Shown: piece by piece, positions 1 through 5,237 of the stretch | Layout: the number at the start of each line of letters is the position of its first letter | How positions within the stretch are numbered: the stretch's first letter is position 1 | Origin: Planctomycetota bacterium | GTDB taxonomy: Bacteria > Planctomycetota > Phycisphaerae > WQYP01 | Reading direction: 5' to 3' | Assembly: GCA_021816165.1 (NCBI GenBank) | Contig: JAKAYZ010000146.1 | Location: 1-6,452 of the forward strand | Length of the DNA: 6,452 nucleotides | Translations under genes and position numbers: made by a program | The notes under the pieces: generated by a model | The model's input: the letters and a program-made list of their open reading frames with translations, nothing else | What the model was told of the DNA's origin: nothing | Database searches by the model: none

Positions 1-563
1 ATCTCTCCCGAATACTGGATCTGGGGTGCGGCCAGGGGTTGCTGGCCGCCTGGCTGCACGCGGCCCAAACACATTATTCCAACGGCGACTGGCCGGAACA
101 TTGGCCACCGGCCCCGACCGGACTTACCATTCGCGGCATAGAGCTTATGCAGCGCGACGTGCAAAGAGCAAAAGCGGCACTGGGCAGCCAAGCCACCATT
201 GAACAAGGTGACATACGTACCGCTGAGTTTGGACAAGCGGATGTTGTGGTAGTCCTCGATGTGCTGCATTACATGGACTATACCGCCCAGGATGCGGTAT
301 TACGCCGCATACGTGATGCTTTACCAGATCATGGCACGCTGCTGATGCGCATAGGAGATGCGGACAGCGGCTGGCGGTTTCGGCTGAGCAATTGCGTGGA
401 TTCTGCGGTGGCTGCGGCCCGCGGCCATGGCCTGGTGCGGCTCCACGGCCGATCCTTGGGGCAATGGCGGGGGGCGCTGGAGCAATTGGGGTTTACCGTC
501 GAACAAATCCCCATGAACGCTGGAACTCCATTTGCCAATATTTTGCTGGTCGCACGGGCGTGA
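1..563 (+). CDS. Class I SAM-dependent methyltransferase, C-terminal 186 codons (5' end off window)
   Basis: This is the 3' part of a Rossmann-fold methyltransferase that uses S-adenosylmethionine; the substrate is unknown. The open frame enters from the left edge (first whole codon at base 3), and an internal TTG at 39 is not a real start. Seen in sequence: motif I ILDLGCGQG (12-38) for SAM binding, an acidic residue closing strand beta-2 in GIELM (Glu codon 141-143), QGD (about 204-212) as the likely adenine-contacting motif, and LDVLHY (255-272) as the post-motif region. Between motif I and the beta-2 acid there are about 35 residues, longer than usual, including a Trp/Pro-rich stretch GDWPEHWPPAPTG. 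From memory, that insertion and the end MNAGTPFANILLVAR resemble methyltransferases of aryl-polyene-type gene clusters; this is inference without a search. The stop is TGA at 561-563. It is convergent with the ABC ATPase. Family call is confident; role is not. Confidence 0.88.
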   Translation, partial: LSRILDLGCGQGLLAAWLHAAQTHYSNGDWPEHWPPAPTGLTIRGIELMQRDVQRAKAALGSQATIEQGDIRTAEFGQADVVVVLDVLHYMDYTAQDAVLRRIRDALPDHGTLLMRIGDADSGWRFRLSNCVDSAVAAARGHGLVRLHGRSLGQWRGALEQLGFTVEQIPMNAGTPFANILLVARA

Positions 564-576
564 CCGCCGCAGTGCG
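551..576. terminator. Imperfect hairpin between convergent genes, possible weak bidirectional terminator
   Basis: CGCAC (551-555) pairs with GTGCG (572-576), and inside it GGCG (557-560) pairs with CGCC (565-568) around a TGAC loop, with a small asymmetric bulge between the two stems. It spans the methyltransferase stop codon and most of the 21-bp gap to the ATPase stop. No T-tract follows on either strand, so intrinsic termination is doubtful. The position between convergent genes is the main argument in its favour. Confidence 0.22.
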
Positions 577-584
577 GGCATCGA

Positions 585-1406
585 TCAGTGGGGCAACTTT
601 CGCAAAAACCGCAGGGCTTGCCCGACCGGATCAACTTTCACCCGATACACCGCCTCGAGGATTTCCGGCACCAGAACGGATTTCGCCGCGCCCTGGGCCA
701 CCACCTGACCATAGTTCATCAGGACCACCCGATCGGCATATTCATTGGCCTGATTAAGATCGTGGGTAATCCAGACTACGCAGCGCCCCCGCTGCCGTGC
801 CATCTCCGTCAGGCGTGAAAGAAATTCCAACTGATGCCACAAATCAAGAGATGCGGTTACCTCATCAAGCAGCACAATCGGGGCATCCAGGGCCATGGCA
901 CGGGCAATGGAGACTCTTTGCTGTTCGCCCCCGGAAAGCTCACCAAAAGCCCGTCCGGCCAGGTGATGAACGTCCAAATCCCACATGGCCTGCGTGGCTG
1001 CGGTCCGATCGTCCGCGCCGGCCAGGCCCAGGGCGCCATGGAGTGCGCCGCCGGCACCCCGTCGCGGCCAACGGCCCATTAATACAATCTCTTCGACCGT
1101 GTAGGAAAATCCAACCGTCGGCGCCTGCGGCACAAAGGCTATGTGCAAAGCCCGCTGCCGCTCCGATACTTCCGCCAGCGGCCTCCCGCCCAGCCGAACC
1201 ACCCCCGCCTGTGGCCGTAAAAAACCCAGCATGACATGCATCAGCGTTGATTTTCCGGAACCATTAGGCCCTAGAATCGCCGTCACCTGTCCCTTGGGAA
1301 ATTCTGCACTCACCTCCCGCAGCACCGGCTGATCACCATAACCAAAGGAAACATTTTCCACGACCATATTCATGTTAACGGCATCAGCACCTGAAAAGGC
1401 ACGCAT
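585..1406 (-). CDS. ABC transporter ATP-binding protein, FecE/BtuD/HmuV-like (importer for iron-chelate, haem or cobalamin type ligands)
   Basis: This is the cytoplasmic ATPase that powers the adjacent permease. All nucleotide-binding motifs are visible in 273 residues: Walker A GPNGSGKST (46-54), Q-loop Gln94, signature LSGGEQQR (157-164), Walker B IVLLDE (177-182), D-loop SLD (186-188) and the switch His215 in WITHD. The length is normal for the family. The ATG at 1404-1406 is preferred because GGGAG (1414-1418) lies 7 nt upstream; later Met codons at residues 12 and 14, nearer the conserved domain, have no such site. The gene starts 4 bp after the permease stop, so the two are almost certainly co-translated from one mRNA. 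One oddity: the residue after Walker B is Val183 (DEVTAS), where importers of this branch usually have proline (DEPT). Valine occurs there in other ABC families, so activity is expected. Substrate is not decidable from this subunit. Confidence 0.93.
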   Translation of the reverse strand: MRAFSGADAVNMNMVVENVSFGYGDQPVLREVSAEFPKGQVTAILGPNGSGKSTLMHVMLGFLRPQAGVVRLGGRPLAEVSERQRALHIAFVPQAPTVGFSYTVEEIVLMGRWPRRGAGGALHGALGLAGADDRTAATQAMWDLDVHHLAGRAFGELSGGEQQRVSIARAMALDAPIVLLDEVTASLDLWHQLEFLSRLTEMARQRGRCVVWITHDLNQANEYADRVVLMNYGQVVAQGAAKSVLVPEILEAVYRVKVDPVGQALRFLRKLPH

Positions 1407-1410
1407 TTGA

Positions 1411-2457
1411 TCACTCCCACACGCGACGACGGGAGAGCAGATATAAGAAGAACGGGCCGCCGCACAAGGCCGTTACCACTCCCACCGGCAGTTCCCCTCC
1501 GAACCAGGACCCTGTAATACGCACAAAGGTATCGGCCAGCATCAGAAAAATGGCTCCGACAAAGGGCGCAATCAGCATCAGGCGACGATGCTCCGGCCCC
1601 AAGATCATCCGACAGATATGTGGACAGATCAACCCCACAAAGCCGATCGGCCCGGCCAGAGCAATCGAACCTGCGGTTAAGAAACTTGCACAAAAAAAGG
1701 CCAGCATCCGCATACGTCCCAGCCGCACGCCCAGGCTGACCGCCTCCACATCCGATAGCGCGGCAATGTTCAACGCTCCGCCGAGGTTCAGTGCCAATCC
1801 CCAACCGGCCAGCAGCACGGCTAATCCAATCCACAGCACCACCGTGGGCGTGCCTTCGCTGATGTAGCCGAAAAGGTAGGATAAAAGATTGGCTTTGGCA
1901 CCATACGGCACCAGATTCTGCAGCAGCATAATCAAACCGCCGCCGATGGCACCAAGCACCACACCCGCCAGCAGCAACGTCAATGGATCAATCTGGCCCT
2001 TGCGCTGTCCGAGAAAATACACCACCGTGCACGCCAGCAACGACCCGCCCAGCGCCGGCAACGTCTGGCCGTAACGGAAAAGTTGCGCCAGCCAGGGGTT
2101 GGCCAGGATGGCGGCGCCACAAGTGCTGGAAAGGACGATCCACGCCATCACTCCCACCGCCCCGCCGCTGGATATGCCCAATACGTATGGATCCGCGAGC
2201 GGATTGCGTAACAACCCCTGCAACAATACCCCGGACAACGCCAAAGCAGCTCCGACAATGGCCGCGGCACCAACCCGCGTGAGGCGCAAGGACATAATGG
2301 CCGGACTGGAAAATCCCACTGAAATGGCTTTGTGCCCGGGCAGCCCGGGGCCAAGCGCCAGACAGAACATCAACACCACTGTGGTCAACAGCGCCCCCAC
2401 CGCCACATGGATCATATAGCCGAAAATGAGGCGTTCATGGTTGTTCCGCTTGATCAT
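1411..2457 (-). CDS. FecCD/BtuC-type ABC transporter permease
   Basis: This is the inner-membrane subunit, expected to work as a homodimer that carries the ligand handed over by the binding lipoprotein. From the chosen start the protein is 348 residues, the usual size for this roughly ten-helix family. Hallmarks seen: ALALSGVLLQGLLRNPLADP (71-90) followed by YVLGISSGG, GPIGFVGLICPHICRMILG (269-287), ADTFVR (309-313 region) and ELPVGVVTALCGGPFFLYLL (322-341). Many hydrophobic segments span the rest. The ATG at 2455-2457 overlaps the stop of the binding-protein gene as ATGA, a sign of translational coupling. The frame stays open 50 codons further upstream to 2607, but that part lies inside the binding-protein gene, is not hydrophobic, and is not family-like. 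No strong Shine-Dalgarno precedes the ATG, which fits coupling. The ligand could be cobalamin, haem or an iron-siderophore; the family alone does not say. Confidence 0.94.
   Translation of the reverse strand: MIKRNNHERLIFGYMIHVAVGALLTTVVLMFCLALGPGLPGHKAISVGFSSPAIMSLRLTRVGAAAIVGAALALSGVLLQGLLRNPLADPYVLGISSGGAVGVMAWIVLSSTCGAAILANPWLAQLFRYGQTLPALGGSLLACTVVYFLGQRKGQIDPLTLLLAGVVLGAIGGGLIMLLQNLVPYGAKANLLSYLFGYISEGTPTVVLWIGLAVLLAGWGLALNLGGALNIAALSDVEAVSLGVRLGRMRMLAFFCASFLTAGSIALAGPIGFVGLICPHICRMILGPEHRRLMLIAPFVGAIFLMLADTFVRITGSWFGGELPVGVVTALCGGPFFLYLLSRRRVWE
1414..1418 (-). promoter_or_regulatory. Ribosome binding site of the ABC ATPase
   Basis: On the minus strand this reads GGGAG, 7 nt before the ATG at 1406. 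It lies inside the last codons of the permease gene. It decides the start in favour of 1406 over the in-frame ATGs at 1373 and 1367. Confidence 0.7.
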
Positions 2458-3365
2458 TGATGCTGCTTTCTGATAACCGGGCCATGAATCAAACGACCGA
2501 AGAGCGCGGCGGTTTTGTACGCTTGCAGGGTCGGCATTTGGGAACGTCCGCCCGTCACCAGATAAACCTGATGGCTTTGCGCAGCCGGTATGGGCAAGGC
2601 CAACCATGGGGCCAGGCGTGGGTCAGCTTGGCCCGTTGCCGCAGGCTCTCCCGGCAGCCCGATCAACAATACCTGAGGTTTTAAGTCCACCAGCGTCTCA
2701 CGCGTGAGTGCCGGATAGCCGGATCCGAGTTTTTCCCCCACATTGTTGCCGCCCGCCAGACCAATCAACTGATCTAAAAATGTATTTTTTCCGACGGCCA
2801 TCAGCGGCTGAGTGCTGATTAAGAAAACCACGCGGGGATGGGGACCAAGCGCATAGCGGTGGTGAATGGCCACCAGCCGGGCTTTAGCCTCGGCAATCGC
2901 CCGGTCCGCCCGGGCGGTCAAGTTGGTCACCAACCCGAGAAGCTTGGCGCTGGCATACAACTGTTGCAGCGTGTTAAGTCGAACATTCACCAGGGCAATC
3001 CGATTCCGGCGGGCAAACTGGGTCAGGCTCAGCGGCAAGCGGGCCGGTGCCATCTGCACCACCAGCACGGTCGGCTTGACATTGAGAACCATTTCATAAT
3101 CCAAATGCAGATAATTGCCGACCACCGGCAGCGATTGCAGCCGTGGAGGCAGCAGCGGCCGGTCAAAACTGGATACGCCAGCCAGATCGCCGGCGGCCCC
3201 AATTTGCAACAGAATCTGCGTCGCTGCGGGCACGGTGCAGGCAATACGCACCGGCTTGGCCGGGCCGGAAAGAGGTTCGCGAAACGATGAAGATTTCTTT
3301 TTCTGGCAACCGGACGCCAGAGTCACCAACACCAGCAGGCCGATGACAATCGCACCCCGCCACAT
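2454..3365 (-). CDS. Periplasmic substrate-binding lipoprotein of the ABC importer (BtuF/FepB/TroA-like fold)
   Basis: This protein captures the ligand outside the inner membrane and delivers it to the permease. With the ATG at 3363-3365 it has 303 residues: MWR, a hydrophobic core, then lipobox LASGC with Cys20 as the lipid-modified residue, and a KKK/Ser-rich tether. The first lobe shows VRIACTVPAATQILLQIGA (39-57) and VVGNYLHLDYEMVLNVKPTVLVV (81-103 region); the second lobe shows PLMAVGKNTFLDQLIGLAGG (187-206) and TRETLVDLKPQVLLI (221-235). These match the helical-backbone binding proteins. The frame is open upstream, with Met codons at 3440 and 3542. The latter has GAGG (3548-3551) 5 nt before it but would bury the signal peptide behind 59 residues, so I prefer 3365. 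The stop overlaps the permease ATG. Ligand is unknown. Confidence 0.88.
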   Translation of the reverse strand: MWRGAIVIGLLVLVTLASGCQKKKSSSFREPLSGPAKPVRIACTVPAATQILLQIGAAGDLAGVSSFDRPLLPPRLQSLPVVGNYLHLDYEMVLNVKPTVLVVQMAPARLPLSLTQFARRNRIALVNVRLNTLQQLYASAKLLGLVTNLTARADRAIAEAKARLVAIHHRYALGPHPRVVFLISTQPLMAVGKNTFLDQLIGLAGGNNVGEKLGSGYPALTRETLVDLKPQVLLIGLPGEPAATGQADPRLAPWLALPIPAAQSHQVYLVTGGRSQMPTLQAYKTAALFGRLIHGPVIRKQHQ

Positions 3366-3448
3366 AAAGGCCGATGGACCAGCGGGAGCAGGGCTGCGGT
3401 GCAGCGGATCGTACCGGCTTTGACAGGCATGAGTCTTCATGGCGGGCC

Positions 3449-3477
3449 ATGGTAAGGACCGTGGCCTGAAATCACAA
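3449..3477 (-). promoter_or_regulatory. Weak sigma70-like promoter candidate ahead of the ABC importer
   Basis: On the minus strand TTGTGA (3472-3477) and TACCAT (3449-3454) are separated by 17 bp; each matches the -35 and -10 consensus in four of six positions. Transcription would begin near 3442, upstream of the preferred binding-protein start at 3365. The 186 bp between purF and that start hold nothing else clear: no good terminator after purF and no convincing cobalamin riboswitch. The importer could instead be read through from purF. Confidence 0.25.
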
Positions 3478-3551
3478 ACCACACCAGCCGATTTTAAGCC
3501 TCCGCCCAACCGCACGCGATGGCCGGCCTGTGGCCACTCCATCCAAGCCTC

Positions 3552-5090
3552 TCATTCAAACATTTTCAGCTGATGGCGCTCCAGACCAAATTTGGAAACG
3601 GTGAGATCCACCGGAATAGGATAGGCTCCCGACCAGCAGGCCGTGCAATAATGCCCCGGAGGATGGCTTAAACACTCCAACATCCCCTCCAAGGACAGAT
3701 AGGCCAGGGAATCCACCTCAATAAAATCCCGGATTTCGGCAACGGTGCGACCATTGGCAATCAGTTCGCCAGGGGTGGGAAAATCGATTCCGAAAAAGCA
3801 CGGGTGCCGAATCGGGGGGCAACTCACACGCATGTGGACTTCTTTGGCTCCGGCCCGCCGCAGCGCCAGAATTTTTCCACGCGTCGTGGTGCCGCGCACA
3901 ATCGAATCCTCCACGACCACCAACCGCTTGCCGCGGACCACATCCGGTATAACGATCAATTTCATCTGGACCGCCAAATCGCGCATCTGCTGCGAAGGCT
4001 GCAGGAATGATCGGCCAACGTACCGATTCGGCACAATCCCCTCTTCAAATGGAATCCCGCTTTGCTTACTGAAACCCAGGGCCGCGGAGCGGCCGCTGTC
4101 CGGAATGGGAATGACTATGTCTGCATCCACTGGAGATTCAATGGCCAGCCGCCGCCCCATCTTCTGCCGCACCATCACCACCGTATCGCCGAACAATGTG
4201 CTCGAAGGACTGGCAAAATACACATGTTCAAAGGCGCAGTGGGCGCGGGAATGGCGATCTTCCGTGTAAAACCGGCTTTTGAGAGAGGTGCCGCCACGGT
4301 CGATGGTGACAATTTCGCCCGGTTCCACCTCGCGCACAAAAGCCGCCTGGATGCTGGACAAGGCACACGTTTCCGAGGCCACACAATAAAAACCATCGCG
4401 GGTTTTGCCGATCACCAATGGACGGAAACCCCATGGATCGCGGCACGCTTCCAGGCGATCCTTAAATAAAAACAACATGCTAAAGGCACCCTGCAAATGC
4501 CGGAGCACATGGGCCAGAGGATCGGTCTTTTCCTGGTGTGTGGGTTTGGCCAGCATGTGGATAACAATTTCAGTATCGCTGGTGGAATAAAAAATGTGGC
4601 CGTATTTCTGGTATTCATGCCGCAGGCGTGCCGCGTTGATCAGATTGCCATTGTGAGCCACCGCCACCTGGCCATCAATATATTCTTCTAAAATCGGTTG
4701 CGCGTTGCACTTGCGATTCGAGCCGGACGTGGAATACCGGACATGACCAATCGCGGCGGTTCCGCTCATATCACGCAGGACATTTTTATTAAAAACCTCC
4801 GCCACCAGGCCCAGCCCGGTATGAGCGCTGATATCCTGTCCATCACTGGCGGCAATACCGGCAGATTCCTGGCCTCTATGCTGGAGCGCATAAAGCCCGT
4901 AGTAACAGCGCTCCACCGCATCCGGCGGCCCGGCAATCCCAAAAATCCCGCATTTCTCTTTTTTTTCGTACTCCGCCAACTGATCCGTCGCCACGCCCGG
5001 CCCGGATACGTCGGCTTCCGGGGCAAGTTGGTCCAGGGAAATGCAACTGCCGGAATCGGTCCGATTTTTGCCGGACTCAGGGTGTGCCAT
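3552..5090 (-). CDS. purF: Amidophosphoribosyltransferase (glutamine PRPP amidotransferase), Fe-S/propeptide type
   Basis: This cytoplasmic enzyme makes 5-phosphoribosylamine from PRPP and glutamine, the first committed step of purine synthesis. In 512 residues the N-terminal nucleophile glutaminase domain begins at Cys47 (KCGIFGI), with Arg118 (GHVRYSTSG), Asn147-Gly148 (HNGNL) and Asp172 (STSDTE) at the expected glutamine-site positions. The phosphoribosyltransferase domain carries the PRPP loop VVVEDSIVRGTTT (391-403). Four cysteines, Cys285, Cys431, Cys482 and Cys485, sit where the Bacillus subtilis-type enzyme binds its [4Fe-4S] cluster, so this is the oxygen-sensitive propeptide class, not the E. 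coli type. The 46 residues before Cys47 should be removed for activity; that leader is long compared with the 11 residues of B. subtilis. The ATG at 5090 is supported by GGAG 8 nt upstream. The mature part, 466 residues, is of normal length. Confidence 0.97.
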   Translation of the reverse strand: MAHPESGKNRTDSGSCISLDQLAPEADVSGPGVATDQLAEYEKKEKCGIFGIAGPPDAVERCYYGLYALQHRGQESAGIAASDGQDISAHTGLGLVAEVFNKNVLRDMSGTAAIGHVRYSTSGSNRKCNAQPILEEYIDGQVAVAHNGNLINAARLRHEYQKYGHIFYSTSDTEIVIHMLAKPTHQEKTDPLAHVLRHLQGAFSMLFLFKDRLEACRDPWGFRPLVIGKTRDGFYCVASETCALSSIQAAFVREVEPGEIVTIDRGGTSLKSRFYTEDRHSRAHCAFEHVYFASPSSTLFGDTVVMVRQKMGRRLAIESPVDADIVIPIPDSGRSAALGFSKQSGIPFEEGIVPNRYVGRSFLQPSQQMRDLAVQMKLIVIPDVVRGKRLVVVEDSIVRGTTTRGKILALRRAGAKEVHMRVSCPPIRHPCFFGIDFPTPGELIANGRTVAEIRDFIEVDSLAYLSLEGMLECLSHPPGHYCTACWSGAYPIPVDLTVSKFGLERHQLKMFE

Positions 5091-5098
5091 GTGCGAAT

Positions 5099-5102
5099 CT
5101 CC
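5099..5102 (-). promoter_or_regulatory. Ribosome binding site of purF
   Basis: The minus strand reads GGAG, 8 nt before the ATG at 5090. This supports the upstream start that gives PurF its 46-residue leader, rather than a later start near the catalytic cysteine, before which no in-frame Met exists. Confidence 0.65.
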
Positions 5103-5120
5103 GATTTACCGTCGCCCCGG

Positions 5121-5152
5121 GATGAAGCAGTTGCGGCCAAACCGTCTTCATC
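5121..5152 (-). promoter_or_regulatory. Inverted repeat / leader hairpin at the predicted 5' end of the purF mRNA
   Basis: On the minus strand GATGAAG (5146-5152) and CTTCATC (5121-5127) form a perfect 7-bp stem around an 18-nt loop, inside which CGG and CCG can pair. A competing small hairpin, CCGT with ACGG, overlaps its left arm. The predicted transcription start falls at about 5151, so the stem would sit at the very 5' end of the transcript, about 30 nt before the purF ATG. It could stabilise the mRNA, take part in control, or as DNA be an operator. No role is shown. Confidence 0.4.
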
Positions 5153-5157
5153 AACGG

Positions 5158-5186
5158 ATTCTAGCAGAATTTGGCCGTGGGGTAAA
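5158..5186 (-). promoter_or_regulatory. Sigma70-type promoter of purF with extended -10
   Basis: On the minus strand the -35 is TTTACC (5181-5186, four of six consensus bases) and the -10 is TAGAAT (5158-5163, five of six), with a 17-bp spacer. TGC directly before the -10 provides the TGn extended element. Transcription would start at about 5151 and give a leader of about 60 nt. It lies in the 147-bp gap after the glycoside hydrolase, so purF probably has its own promoter. Confidence 0.55.
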
Positions 5187-5237
5187 CGTCGGCGCAACCT
5201 CATGCGAGCAGAAAGTGCGGCGGGTGCGCCAGCCGGC

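Noticed and set aside
321..581. Minus-strand frame of 86 codons starting right after the ATPase stop
   Set aside because: It would look like a fourth operon gene by spacing, but it lies wholly antisense to the conserved end of the methyltransferase and has no recognisable features.
1407..2457. The same sequence TGATCAA at both importer gene junctions (1407-1413 and 2451-2457 region)
   Set aside because: Each is explained by a TGA stop next to unrelated coding bases; the shared stretch is too short to call a repeat or a regulatory site.
3515..3536. GGCC-rich palindromic bases downstream of purF as a terminator or protein site
   Set aside because: The stem TGGCC/GGCCA is short, its loop is also GGCC-rich, and no T-tract follows.
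3366..3551. Possible cobalamin riboswitch before the importer
   Set aside because: A stretch loosely like the GGT..ATCC..CCCGC part exists near 3366-3410, but the conserved GCCACTG box is not found in the right order and the core spacing does not fit.
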